NCBI RefSeq assembly: GCF_016901135.1
Contig: NZ_JAFEVL010000066.1
Location: 1 to 64,000 of the forward strand
Length of the DNA: 64,000 bases
Direction: 5' to 3'
Origin: Martinezella lusitana
Lineage (GTDB): Bacteria; Pseudomonadota; Alphaproteobacteria; Rhizobiales; Rhizobiaceae
The translations under genes were made by a program, and so were the position numbers. Positions 8,007-18,900 of the stretch are shown piece after piece. Under the pieces are notes generated by a model, which was not told the origin of the DNA, did not search any database, and saw only the letters and a list, made by a program, of their open reading frames with translations. Every line of letters begins with the position of its first letter. Positions within the stretch are counted from its first letter, which is position 1.

Positions 8007-9776
8007 GTGTCGCTGTTCAAAGTCTATGCAAGAGCCCTGAAGTATCTTGGCGCGTATCGCTACCGCGTCTGGATGGTCGTGATCGCAAACATCGCGTTGG
8101 CGATGACGACCATCTACGAACCGGTTCTGTTCGGCCGCATCTTCGACGCCATTGCCAAGAAACAGGCAGTGACGCCGACCATGATGCTGTGGGCCGGCTT
8201 TGCCGTATTCAGCGCTGTCGCCTTCATCGTCGTGTCCCGCGAGGCGGATCGTCTTGCGCATGGACGCCGCGCATCCTTGCTGACGGAGGCCTTCAGCCGC
8301 ATTATTTCGATGCCGCTTTCCTGGCATAGCCAGCGCGGCACGGCGAGTGCGCTCAACACGCTGCTGCGCGCCTGCGAAGCACTGTTCGGCCTCTGGCTCG
8401 AATTCATGCGCAACCACCTGACGACGGCCGTTGCGCTCGTCGTCATGGTGCCGACTGCCATGGCTATGGACCTGCGCCTCTCGGCAGTGCTCATCCTGCT
8501 CGGTATCTTCTACTGGGTCATCGGCCAGATGGTCATGAGCCGCACGAAGGACGGCCAGACTTCGGTCGAAAGCCACTACAATACGGTCTTCTCGCATGTC
8601 AGCGACTCTATCAGCAACGTTTCGGTGCTGCATAGCTACAACCGCATCGAAGCCGAAACCAAGGCGCTGAAGTCGTTCACCGAACGTCTGCTTGCCGCCC
8701 AGTATCCGGTTCTCGACTGGTGGGCGCTTGCCGGCGCGCTGAACCGCACGGCCTCGACCGTTGCCATGATGGCGATCCTGATGATCGGCACCGTGCTCGT
8801 CCAGGACGGCAGCCTGAGCCTTGGCGCGCTGATCACCTTCATCGCCTTCGCAAACGTGCTGATCGGCCGTCTGGAACAGCTGCGCAACTTCGCCAACCAG
8901 ATTTTCGAGGCGCGCGCCAAGCTGGTAGACTTCTATACGCTGGAAGATTCAGTCCGCGAACGCGAAGAGCCGGCTGGCCTGGCCGAAATCAAGGACGTGA
9001 AGGGCGAAGTCGAGTTCCGCAACGTTTCCTTCGGTTTTGCAAGCACCTCGCAGGGCCTGCACGACATCTCCTTCAAGGTGAAGGCCGGCCAGACCGTTGC
9101 CATCGTCGGCCCGACCGGCGCCGGCAAGACGACGCTCGTCAACCTGCTGCAGCGTGTCTTCGACCCGCAGGGCGGCCAGATCCTGGTCGATGGCCAGGAC
9201 ATCACCAAGGTGACGCGCCGGTCGCTGCGCCGCTACATCGCCACGGTCTTCCAGGATGCCGGGCTGCTGAACCGCTCGATCAGCGACAACATCCGCCTCG
9301 GCCGCGAAGGCGCGACCCAGGAAGAGATGATCCGCGCTGCCCAGGCGGCTGCCGCCAACGACTTCATCGAAACCCGCGAGAGCGGCTATGAAACTCGTGT
9401 CGGCGAGCGTGGCAACAAGCTTTCCGGTGGCGAGCGCCAGCGTATCGCGATCGCTCGCGCCATCCTCAAGGACGCACCGATCCTCGTGCTCGACGAAGCC
9501 ACAAGCGCGCTCGACGTCGAAACGGAGAACAGGGTCAAGGCGGCGATCGACAACCTGCGCCAGAACCGCACGACCTTCATCATCGCCCACCGCCTGTCGA
9601 CGGTACGCGAGGCCGATATCGTCCTCTTCCTCGACAACGGCCGCGTCATCGAGAACGGCAGCTTCAGCGAGCTCAGCCACAGCAACGGCCGCTTCGCCGC
9701 CCTGCTGCGCGCCAGCGGCATCCTGACGGACGAGGAAGTCCGCAAGGCACACACAACGGAAACCGAAGCCGCCTGA
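8007..9776 (+). CDS. ndvA: Cyclic beta-1,2-glucan ABC exporter
   Basis: A 589-residue half-transporter (membrane domain plus ATPase) that exports cyclic beta-1,2-glucan from cytoplasm to periplasm; the Agrobacterium equivalent is ChvA. The membrane domain shows LFKVYARALKYL, SREADRLAHGRRASLLTEAF and MPLSWHSQRGT, all typical of NdvA. The ATPase domain has Walker A GPTGAGKTT, signature LSGGERQR and Walker B ILVLDEATSALD, and the protein ends in the NdvA-typical LLRASGILTDEEVRK. The GTG at 8007 follows AGAGGG (7993-7998) and gives the SLFKVYARAL start of S. meliloti NdvA; the GTG at 7998 is less likely. It works with NdvB encoded at 12.9-21.4 kb. Confidence 0.96.
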   Translation: MSLFKVYARALKYLGAYRYRVWMVVIANIALAMTTIYEPVLFGRIFDAIAKKQAVTPTMMLWAGFAVFSAVAFIVVSREADRLAHGRRASLLTEAFSRIISMPLSWHSQRGTASALNTLLRACEALFGLWLEFMRNHLTTAVALVVMVPTAMAMDLRLSAVLILLGIFYWVIGQMVMSRTKDGQTSVESHYNTVFSHVSDSISNVSVLHSYNRIEAETKALKSFTERLLAAQYPVLDWWALAGALNRTASTVAMMAILMIGTVLVQDGSLSLGALITFIAFANVLIGRLEQLRNFANQIFEARAKLVDFYTLEDSVREREEPAGLAEIKDVKGEVEFRNVSFGFASTSQGLHDISFKVKAGQTVAIVGPTGAGKTTLVNLLQRVFDPQGGQILVDGQDITKVTRRSLRRYIATVFQDAGLLNRSISDNIRLGREGATQEEMIRAAQAAAANDFIETRESGYETRVGERGNKLSGGERQRIAIARAILKDAPILVLDEATSALDVETENRVKAAIDNLRQNRTTFIIAHRLSTVREADIVLFLDNGRVIENGSFSELSHSNGRFAALLRASGILTDEEVRKAHTTETEAA

Positions 9777-9800
9777 TATTCGCAAGGGGCCCAAGATCGA

Positions 9801-9831
9801 AGCCGGGAGAGCACTGCTCTCCCGGCTTTTT
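9801..9831 (+). terminator. Rho-independent terminator of ndvA
   Basis: A 12-bp stem beginning AGCCGGGAGAGC and closing GCTCTCCCGGCT with a 3-nt loop, followed by TTTTT at 9827-9831. It starts 24 nt after the ndvA stop. Confidence 0.88.
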
Positions 9832-9885
9832 GCTACCGAACTTCCGGCTGGGCGACGTTTATCAGGCCACCGCAGCTGCACCTGG

Positions 9886-10026
9886 CCCCTCACGCCAGCC
9901 CTCTCCCCGTTGAAACGGGGAGAGGGGGCTTACCGCACAAAGTCAGCACCTTCCCGTCCACAAGTGCCGCAAACATGAAGTGGGGTCCCCTCTCCCCGCC
10001 TGTGGGGAGAGGGTTAGGGTGAGGGG
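9886..10026. repeat. Palindromic intergenic mosaic element (RIME/REP-like)
   Basis: About 141 bp flanked by 23-nt inverted ends, CCCCTCACGCCAGCCC... at 9886-9908 and its partner at 10004-10026, with 20 of 23 positions pairing. Each end contains its own strong hairpin: 9899-9911 with 9914-9926, and 9987-9997 with 10004-10013. About 60 bp of apparently unique sequence lies between. CCCTCTCCCC-rich palindromes of this form are widespread between genes in rhizobial genomes. No transposase is present. It separates the ndvA and porin terminators. Confidence 0.75.
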
Positions 10027-10064
10027 CTTTGCCTGCAAGAAACTTGCGTCCAGAATACGCGGCT

Positions 10065-10106
10065 AACCAAAAACAAAGAAAGGCCCGGCGGGAAAACCGG
10101 GCCTTT
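10065..10106 (-). terminator. Rho-independent terminator of the porin gene
   Basis: Reading leftward, a 10-bp stem (AAAGGCCCGG with CCGGGCCTTT, plus-strand arms 10097-10106 and 10079-10088) with an 8-nt loop is followed by a T-rich tract, CTTTGTTTTT. It lies about 75 nt after the porin stop codon. Confidence 0.85.
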
Positions 10107-10179
10107 CCGCGTTTCTGATCGGAGGTCAATTCGGCTGGATGCTACCAGGAGTTAACATCGGCACCCAACCGAGATCGGA

Positions 10180-11271
10180 TCAGAACTTGCGCTCGAAGCG
10201 GAGTACGCCGGCCCACTGGTCGCGGTTGGCGGCATCCCAATCGGTGTAGGAGACTTCCGGCTCGACCAGCAGATCCTTGACCGGGCGCCATGCGACGTTG
10301 GCGGTGGCTGCGAAGATCTTCGAGTCGGTGTAGGCCACCTGGGCATTGGCCTGCAGCTTCGGGGTCAGCTGATAGCTGGCGCCCGTCCAGAAGGCCCAAT
10401 CGCCCCAGCCGCAATCCGCGCCGTTGGTCGGGCAAGCAGAACGGTTGCTGTTGAGGTAGGAGCCGGCATACTTGTTCAGCTTGTCGCCATCCGTATTCCA
10501 GCCACCCATGAGGAAGGCCTTGAAGGCGCCGAAGTCGGCGTCGATGCGGGCCTTGACAGCACCTTCCTCGACGACGGAATCATAGCCGCCGATCACCCTC
10601 AGCGACCAGGCACCCGTTTTGTAGCCAGCGCCCAGAACGACGTCCGGAGCATAGTGGTTGCCCTTACCGGTCTGCCATGCGCCGCCGTAGGACGAGGTGT
10701 CGCTCGAGGAGTTGGAATCTTCCAGCGAGATAATAGCCGTGAAGCCGTTGCCGGCATCATACTTGTAAGTGAGCTGGTTGAGTTCCTTCGGGCCGTCATA
10801 GATGACGTCGTCGTTGATGACGTTGCCGGCATAGCCCATGTAATAATTATACTGCGAGTCGGCCTTACCAACGAGGAAGCCGCCGAGGCTGATATTGGCC
10901 CAGAGCAGCTTGGTGCTGGTCGTATTGCCGTCATTCCAGTCCCAACGGATAACCGTGTTGGTCTTCAGCGGACCGTATTCGGTATCGGTTGCGGTGTCGA
11001 CATTCAGCTCTGCGCGCGTGTGCCAGAGCGTGCCGTTCTTGCTGCGGGCGTTATAGGCATCGTACCATTCGCCTTCGGTGCGGACGCGGCCGCCGACTTT
11101 CAGGCAGGTTTCAGTGCCGGGAATAAAGAAGTAGCCGGCGCCATAGGCGTCGCAAATGCGAACATACTGAAGCGGTTCCGGCTCGGCGGCCACGATGGCG
11201 TCAGCCGCCTGTGCCCCCGATGCGGCTGCCAGGGCAGCGGCCGAACCGAGAAGAAGACTTCTGATATTCAT
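10180..11271 (-). CDS. ropA: Outer-membrane porin (Porin_2 family)
   Basis: A 363-residue outer-membrane beta-barrel of the alphaproteobacterial Porin_2 family (RopA of Rhizobium, Omp2b of Brucella), allowing passive diffusion of small hydrophilic solutes. A signal peptide covers residues 1-22. The mature protein contains YVRICDAYGAGYFFIPGTETCLKVGG, whose two cysteines are conserved, many aromatic-rich amphipathic strands, and a C-terminal Phe (RFERKF) as needed for barrel assembly. GGAG lies about 7 nt before the ATG at 11271. It is monocistronic with its own terminator. Rhizobia carry several ropA paralogues, so the exact paralogue is uncertain. Confidence 0.85.
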   Translation of the reverse strand: MNIRSLLLGSAAALAAASGAQAADAIVAAEPEPLQYVRICDAYGAGYFFIPGTETCLKVGGRVRTEGEWYDAYNARSKNGTLWHTRAELNVDTATDTEYGPLKTNTVIRWDWNDGNTTSTKLLWANISLGGFLVGKADSQYNYYMGYAGNVINDDVIYDGPKELNQLTYKYDAGNGFTAIISLEDSNSSSDTSSYGGAWQTGKGNHYAPDVVLGAGYKTGAWSLRVIGGYDSVVEEGAVKARIDADFGAFKAFLMGGWNTDGDKLNKYAGSYLNSNRSACPTNGADCGWGDWAFWTGASYQLTPKLQANAQVAYTDSKIFAATANVAWRPVKDLLVEPEVSYTDWDAANRDQWAGVLRFERKF

Positions 11272-11435
11272 AGATCACTCCAATCCAATATCGATTGGGC
11301 ATGAGTTATCGCGCCGAAAACTCGACGATCCCTACCCCATTGCCGATTTTGACAATCCCCATGAAAGTGCGGCGCATCCTTTCGGATAGGCCGGCTGCGC
11401 GATGGCGACGCTCCCCGAGCGCCGTCACATCGCCG

Positions 11436-11463
11436 ATATAACAATTAAATTTTGCACAACAAG
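11436..11463 (-). promoter_or_regulatory. Candidate sigma-70 promoter for the porin gene
   Basis: On the minus strand, CTTGTT (11463-11458) and TTATAT (11441-11436) are separated by 16 nt. This resembles the rhizobial CTTGAC / CTATAT consensus. The predicted leader to the start at 11271 would be about 160 nt. The call was made by eye only. Confidence 0.4.
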
Positions 11464-11581
11464 ATTTTGGGCACTCTAATTTCTGCTGCGCCGCATCCAA
11501 GTCATTTTGCGTTGCAGAAAAATCACGTCACACTTCCATCGCGAAAGTGTCACAAACCGAATTATGAATAAAAACCAAATG

Positions 11582-11609
11582 ATTGAGCCGTACTCATGCA
11601 CGGCTCGAT
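11582..11609 (-). terminator. Terminator downstream of opgC
   Basis: Reading leftward, a 10-bp stem (ATCGAGCCGT with ACGGCTCAAT, one G-T wobble) and an 8-nt loop are followed by CATTTGGTTTTT. It starts 6 nt after the opgC stop codon. Confidence 0.65.
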
Positions 11610-11615
11610 GAAACG

Positions 11616-12830
11616 CTAACGGCGCTTTCCGATATGCATGGGCATGGTGATCGCCCTCGCCGGTGCCTTTTCAGGACGTTGGCCAGCCATCTGAAGCCGC
11701 TTGTGCTCGAGATGATAGGCATAGGCGAACTGTGCAGCGATACCGATGACGACATAGATCGCGCCGACGGTGGGGCTCTTGTTGGTCACGTAGAGAAGGA
11801 CCTGGCCGGCCATGGCAAGGATCGTGCCTGCCACGAAGATGCTGAGCGAATGCCGCCCGAGGATCGTCAGCGGATGGTTCGCCGAGCGGCGCAGCAGCGC
11901 TGATAGGGATGGTATGCTGACGATCAGATAGGCCAGCGCCAGCACATGCAGCAATCGCGGCAGCGACAGGAACGTCTTGTCGAAGCCGGTGACGACAGTC
12001 GGCAGGCCGAACGTCGCAAGATAGTCGCCGATCACCCAGAGCTTGTCGGTCACCCAGATGAAGGACAGGAGCACATAGGCGGAAGCGAGCACGATCAGCA
12101 CGGGATGAACGAGGATCCGCCCGCCCCGCTTCACATGCATGGTGGCAACGAAACCGATGACGAACAGGAACTGCCAGGACAGCGGATTGAGGAACCAGAA
12201 TCCATCAAGCAACGTCGTGTGCGGCGCGATGTAATAGATGCCCGATACGAACCAGACGCCGGCGGACACGAGAAGCAGGAGCAGGGGATTTTTCGCCTCC
12301 AGCAGCATCATCAACGGCAGCATCAGAAACAGGGCGCCATACATGGGCAGGATATTGTTGTAGCCGATCTGATGCCCGAGCGTCAGCAGCGCCGGAATGC
12401 CGCGACCCGGATCCATCAGCAGCGCGAGGATATTCACCTCGCACAACAGGCCCTTCTGATGGAAGATCCACGCGCCGGAGATGAACAGCACCAGCGTCAC
12501 GAAGGTCGTGATCATATGCGCGGTATAGAGGGTGAAGGCGCGCTTGACCGCCTTCCACATCATTGCCAGCCGATTGCCGGGAAGAAACTTCGTTCCGTAG
12601 GCGAGACCGACGGAGATTCCGGAAATCAGAACGAAAGCCTCCGCTCCATCGGAAAAGCCGAAGTTTTTCGTGGTCAGTTGTTCGAAGAACTGCCCCGGCA
12701 CGTGATTGATGAAGATCATGATCAGGGCCAAGGCCCTGAGGACATCCAACCGAGTGTCCCGCATCGCCGCAGGCTTCGACGAACTGATTCGTTTTGCCGA
12801 AGTCGCGTCGATATTCACCCTCGAGTTCAT
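11616..12830 (-). CDS. opgC: OpgC-family membrane protein, periplasmic glucan modification
   Basis: A 404-residue polytopic inner-membrane protein with about ten membrane segments. It opens with RDTRLDVLRALALIMIFINHVPGQ, the signature of OpgC-family acyltransferase-like proteins. Established knowledge: OpgC of Rhodobacter and Cgm of Brucella add succinyl groups to osmoregulated periplasmic glucans. Here the gene lies 91 bp downstream of ndvB on the same strand, so succinylation (or another anionic substitution) of cyclic beta-1,2-glucan is the natural reading. The ATG at 12830 has AGGAG 7 nt upstream; an outward TTG at 12851 is not needed. Confidence 0.85.
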   Translation of the reverse strand: MNSRVNIDATSAKRISSSKPAAMRDTRLDVLRALALIMIFINHVPGQFFEQLTTKNFGFSDGAEAFVLISGISVGLAYGTKFLPGNRLAMMWKAVKRAFTLYTAHMITTFVTLVLFISGAWIFHQKGLLCEVNILALLMDPGRGIPALLTLGHQIGYNNILPMYGALFLMLPLMMLLEAKNPLLLLLVSAGVWFVSGIYYIAPHTTLLDGFWFLNPLSWQFLFVIGFVATMHVKRGGRILVHPVLIVLASAYVLLSFIWVTDKLWVIGDYLATFGLPTVVTGFDKTFLSLPRLLHVLALAYLIVSIPSLSALLRRSANHPLTILGRHSLSIFVAGTILAMAGQVLLYVTNKSPTVGAIYVVIGIAAQFAYAYHLEHKRLQMAGQRPEKAPARAITMPMHIGKRR

Positions 12831-12860
12831 CAAACTCTCCTGTTCCGACAATCAAATGCA

Positions 12861-12894
12861 ATCGGGGCCAAAGAGTTCCCCCCTTGGCCCCGAT
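12861..12894 (-). terminator. Hairpin between ndvB and opgC
   Basis: A perfect 11-bp stem (ATCGGGGCCAA at 12861-12871, TTGGCCCCGAT at 12884-12894) with a 12-nt loop. On the minus strand it is followed only by TGCATTTGATTG, so it may terminate part of the ndvB transcripts or stabilise their 3' ends while letting some reach opgC. Confidence 0.55.
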
Positions 12895-12921
12895 CATCGA
12901 AGCAAAACAGTGCGGAAAGCA

Positions 12922-15900
12922 CTACTGTCCGATCGGATAGCCCTCTTCGGGATGGGCGATTGCCCTGTCATTTATGGTGACCGAGTATCCCTCAGCATCG
13001 GGCGCTTTTGAGACGGAAATACGGTATTTTCCGCTCGGCAGTTCAAGGTCTGCCGCAAAGCCGTCCCATGTCGAAGGCAGCGCCGGCTTGACGTGGAGTC
13101 GGCCGTTTTTGACGCGAATGCCAAGAATGCCTTCGATTGCTACGCGATACAGCCAGCCGGCCGATCCTGTGTACCAGGTCCAACCGCCGCGGCCGGTCAA
13201 TTCACCTTCGCCGTAAATATCAGCGGCAACGACATAGGGCTCTACACGATAGGTATCGGCCTGATCACGATCGCGTGCATGGTTGACCGGATTGAGCATA
13301 TCGAAGCAATGCCAGGCGTCATCGCCGCGGTCCATTTCCGCCAGTGCCATCACGACCCAGGTGGCGGCATGCGTATACTGACCGCCATTTTCACGTACAC
13401 CCGGCGGATAGGACTTGATGTAGCCCGGATCGCGCGCCGACTTGGCGAAGGGTGGCGTGAACAGCCGGATGATCCTGTTGTCGTCGTCCACCAGTCTGTC
13501 GAGAACGGCATTCATCGCCTTCTCGCCGCGTGCCTTATCGCCTTCGCCGGAGAGAATGTTCCAGGATTGCGCGATCGAATCGATCTGGCACTCGAAATTC
13601 TCGCTGGAGCCGAGCGGGCTGCCATCGTCGAAATAGCCGCGGCGATAATGACCGCCGTCCCAGCCCGCCGTTTCCAGCGCCTTGCGCAGTTCCGGCAGAT
13701 GATCCGACCAGCGCTTGACGCGCTCCTTGTCGCCGCGTGCTTCGGCATAGGGCAGGAAGGCGCTGAGCGTGCCGGCCAGGAACCAGCCGAGCCAGACACT
13801 TTCGCCGCGACCCTGGATGCCGACGCGGTTCATGCCGTCGTTCCAGTCGCCGCCGAGAATCAGCGGCAGGCCGTTGCCGCCCTTGCGCTTGATCGCGAGA
13901 TCGAGCGCCAAGGCCGCGTGTTCGTAGACGCTGGCTTTGTTCTCAGACACGGTCGGCTGATAGAAGACGTCGTGCGTGCCGGGCATCAGGGCAGCACCCT
14001 CGACGAAGGCAAGCTCCTCGTCCAGGATCGACCCGTCGTCGGTCACCGTGCAGTACTGGTTGATCGCATAGGCCAGCCAGACAACGTCATCCGAGATTTG
14101 CGTGCGCACGCCGGCGCCGCTGCCCGGCAGCCACCAATGCTGCACGTCGCCATCGCGGAACTGACGCTGCGCCGCGTTCAGGATCTGCTTGCGGGCAAGT
14201 TCCGGTGCATGCATCAGGAAGGCCAGCGTATCCTGCAGCTGATCGCGGAAGCCGAAGGCACCCGATGCCTGATAGAAGGCCGTGCGCGCCATGATACGGC
14301 AGCCGAGGCTCTGATACGGCAGCCAGGCGTTGATCATGTTGTTCATCGCCTTGTCCGGCGTCGAAATCTTCACGCGACCGGTGAAATCATCCCAGAAACC
14401 GCGGTTCGCCGAAAGCACCGCATCGAAGTCGGCCTTGCGGATATCCGCCACCAATGCACGCGCCTCTTCGAGCGAGGCGGTGTCACCCATATAGAAGCAG
14501 ATCTCCTTCTGCTCGCCGGCCCCGATCGTCAGATCGAAGGCAAGAGCTGCGCAGGGATCGCCGTCCAGATCGGTCGAATTGGAGAGTGCCGCACCGGAGA
14601 CGACGGCCTCCGGCAACTGCACCGTGCCATGGCGGCCGATGAATTCGCGGCGGCTTGCCGAGAAGCTCGAATGCGCCTCGCTTGCCGCCATGAAGGCGAT
14701 CCGCTTGGAATAATCGATGCTGTAGGGGTTGTTGGCAAACAGCGCGCCCGTCTCCTCGTCCAGCGACGAGAGGATGAAGGGCTTGGTCTTGTGCGGATTG
14801 ATGCCGAGCACCCATTCCGCATAATTGTAGACCCGCAGCCGCCGGCTGCCCGCGCCCTTGTTGCTGAGGCGCAGGCGGAAGAGCTTGACCGGACGCTCGC
14901 GATCGACCGTCTGGGTCAGCTCCAGCGCCACGCCATCCTCTTCGCTCGAGAAGACGGAATAGCCAAGGCCGTGACGGGCTTCGTACCGGACCTTCGGGTT
15001 TCGGGACTGGCCCGCATAGGGCGTCATGACCCTGTTGCCATCGAGATCGGCCACGTAGAGCGCCTCGCCCGGACGGTTGAGGACCATGTCGTTGGTCCAG
15101 GGCGTCAGCTGGTAGTCGCGCGAATTGTGGCTCCAGGTAAAGCCGCCGCCTTCGGCGGGCACGTGGAAGCCGAAACGCTCGTTGGTGATGACGTTGATCC
15201 ACGGATGCGGCGTCGACTGTCCGCCGGCAAGCCGGACGACATATTCGCGGCCATCCTTGGCGAAACCACCGTAGCCGTTCCAGAAATCGAGATCGTCCTG
15301 CGCTTCGAGCGCATCGGCAACAAAGACCGACTTCTGCGGCGCCATCGGCACTGCAAGTCGATTGACCGGCACCGGTCCGTCGGACTGCGAGGAGGCAAAC
15401 AGCGTCGCTGCACGGGCAATCTGGTCGACGAGCTTGCCGTTTCGTGCGTGGAAGATCACCCGCGAAGCCGCGAGGATCTGCTGGTAGGTCTCGTTCTCGA
15501 TCAGATCCTTGCGAACCGAGAAGATATTCGGCCGCAGCCCGTCGCCCTGGTTGTGACGGACGTGCTCGACGAGCTTGTCCAACTCGCTCTGCATCTCCTG
15601 GACATGATCCGAGGTGCGTTCGTTGACGATGACAAGATCGGCATTGATGCCGCGCGAGCGCAGATAGTCCGCGGCACTCAGCGCTTCTCTCGCGATTTCG
15701 AGATCGATATCGTCGTTGATGCGCAGGGTGAAGATCGGGAAATCGCCCGATATGGTCACCGGCCAGAGCGCCGATTGCGAATGCAGGCCGGCCAGCACGG
15801 TGGAGCCGTCGGCGCGCAGGTGCATGTCCGGATAGACGAGGTAGCGGGCAAGCTTCTGGAAGGCTGCCGCCTGCTGCGAGGTGACGCCGACATGGCGCAT

Positions 15901-18900
15901 CTGCATTTGCGTGCGCGTCCAGGCCTGCGTGAGCTCGACCCCGAAAGTATCGGGATTGCGATAGCGCTCGACCGCCTTGTCGACATCCTCGCGGCTCGGT
16001 GCTGCGATCGTCCAGAAGATCACGCTGACCTTCTTGCCGGCCGGAACGCGCACGACGCGGCGCAGCGACAGGCAGGCGTCCATGGTGAAGCCGTCCGTGC
16101 CGGAGAGCGTTGCCCCCGGATCGAAAGCCGCAGCTTCGGCAAGCGTACGGCCGCGGCCGAGGAACTTGCGGCGGTCCGTCTCGAATTCCGTCGGGCGTTC
16201 GGAGCCGGCATTGTCGACGACCAGATGGGCGACCGACATATCCGGCTCGTTATAGTCGCGCTTGTTGCGCTCCGCCCGGATCATGTCGCCCTTGCCGCCG
16301 ATCTCGGTGCGCACGAACATGCGCGCGAAGACCGGGTGGCCCGAATCCACGTCATCGCTGGCGATGGCCGGCTCGAGATAGGAGGTGACTTCGATGAAGC
16401 GATCCTCCGAGCCCATGTTGAGCAGCGTCACGCGGCGGCCTTCGGCATCGTGTTCGGTTGCAACGATGCACTCGACCTCGCTGGTGAGATCGCCCACCGT
16501 CTTGCTGTACTCAGCCTTTTCGTCGCTGAAAGTGACCTTGACCTTTTCGCCTTCGACACTGCGCGGCTCTGCGGTTGCCGACCACCATTGGCCGGAGGCG
16601 GTATCGCGCAGGAAGATGAAGGTGCCCCAACGGTCTTCCGTCGGATCCGGACGCCAGCGCGAGACCGACAGGCTGTTCCAGCGCGAATAACCGGCGCCGG
16701 TTGCCGTCAACATGACCGAGTAGTGGCCATTGGACAGGAAGGCGAGCTCGCGATCCTGCGTGGCCGGATCGGCGATCTTGCGGATTTCCGGACGCAGCAG
16801 ATCTTCCTGGATGTTGGCCGGCTGGTCGCTCTCGTGCTTGGCGGCCATGACCGGGATGTCGCGCGGAGCCTTCTCCTGCAGCAGCAGTTCGGCGGCTTCG
16901 ATCACCGGATCGGCATGGAAGAGTTCACGCAGACGGCCGTTGAAGGCGACGTTGGCGATCGCGGCAATCGACATGCCGTGATGGTGCGCATAGTAGTTGT
17001 AGACAACAGCGCACTTCTTGCCTTCGGGAACACGGGTTGGCGTGTAGTCCACGGCGTCGTGGAAGCCGTAGATGCCGAGCGCGCCGACCTTGCGCAACTT
17101 CTGCAGATTCTCCAGTGCGGCGGCCGGGCGATACTGGCTGGCGAGGATCGAGGCATATGGCGCGATGACGGCATTCTGGCCGAGACCGCGCTTCAGGCCG
17201 AGCGAAGGCACGCCGAAATTGGTGTACTGGTAATGCATATAATGGTCGCGGGCGTTGAAGGCCGCTTCCGAAATGCCCCAGGGGATACCGGTGCCGAGGC
17301 GCTTGGCATAGTTCATCTGTTCCTGGACGATCAGATTGTTCGTCTGGTTGAGGATACCGCCCTGACGCTCCTGCATGACGAGCGGCGGCATCAGATATTC
17401 GAACATCGAACCCGACCAGGAGACCAGCGCGCCGCGCGACCCCACAGGCACGACCTGGCGGCCGAGACGATACCAATGCTCGGTCGGCAGATCGCCCTTG
17501 GCGATGGCGAAAAGGCTGGTGAGGCGGGCTTCGGAAGCCAGCAGATCGTAGCAGGCGGCATCGAGCTCGTTGGTCTCTACGCGGAAACCGATGGAGAGCA
17601 GGCGCCGCTCCGGGCGATAGAGGAAGCCGAATTCCATGCCGAAGGCGATATCGCGCATGCGGTCGCGCAGCTTCGTCAGGCGCTGGCGCAGCGAATCGAC
17701 ATTGGCGAGATCGAAGATGCTGTCGGCGATATGGCCTTCGCAGACCTTCACCAGCGTTTGCGTCCAGGTGAGCACTTCACCGCTCTGCGGAGACTTGACC
17801 TCGTGATCGAGGTTGCCCGCCAGCTTCTGGATATCCTGCGCCAGAACCGAAAGGTTGAAGACGCGGATGGACGCGAACTCATGCTCGCGCTTGACGGCCA
17901 CGAGCGCGTTCTGGAAGCCGACGATGCGCTCCTCAAGGCGACGGCGCAGCGGCCGCACTGTCTTGCGGTCATCCGGGAGCTCGGCAAGCGTTTCGGCGAG
18001 AATGCCGGCGACGTCGCCGATACCGTCGAGGTTGCCCTGCATATGCGCGGAGGGCGCTTCCGCCCAGATGCGGCAGGCCGAGGACACCGCGATCAGATGG
18101 CCGGCGAAATTGCCGCTGTCGACAGCCGAGACATAGCGCGCGCCCATCGGCTTCAGCGTATCGGTGTGGTACCAGTTGCACAGGTGCCCGCGGAACTTTT
18201 CGAGCTTCTCGACGGTCGCCATGGTCTTTTCCATGCGGTCGATGGTTTCCTCGAAGGAAATCCAGCCGAAATGACGCGCCGAGATGACCGACAGGAAGTA
18301 GACACCGATATTGGTCGGCGAGGTGCGCGATGCCACAACCGCATTCGGGGTCTGCTGCACGTTGTCAGGCGGCAGATGGTTCTGCTGCTCGACCACGAAC
18401 GTATCGAAATAACGCCAGGTGCGGCGAGCGATCTTGCGCAGCTCGGCCGAGACGCTTTCCGGCACGTCGAGCCGGTCTTCGGTTTCCGCCGACTGGCTGA
18501 CATACCAGGCGATCGCCGGCGACAGCATCCAGAGCAGCGCAAAGGGAATGCCGACGAAGAAGGCGTTGTCGCCGGAAAGCGAGGCGAAGGCGAGGGCGAG
18601 CAGCGCCAGCACCGGCGCATGCCACATGACGCGGTAATGGCCGAGGATCGTCGTCTGCGCGGCGGCCTGGGCGCTGGCGGCGGTGCGCCATTGCAGCATC
18701 AGCTTGCGGCTGACGAAGGCACGGTAAAGCGAGCGGCCGATCGCATCGGCCATGATGCAGGCACTATCGGCGATGAAGACGATGCGCAGCGCCACTTGCG
18801 CGTTGGCGGCGCGAATGTCGGTCCAGACCGTATAGAGATGAGCGCGGGCGACGATGTCGCTGGTGCGGGGGATGATGCCGTTGATGAGCGACAGCGTCGG

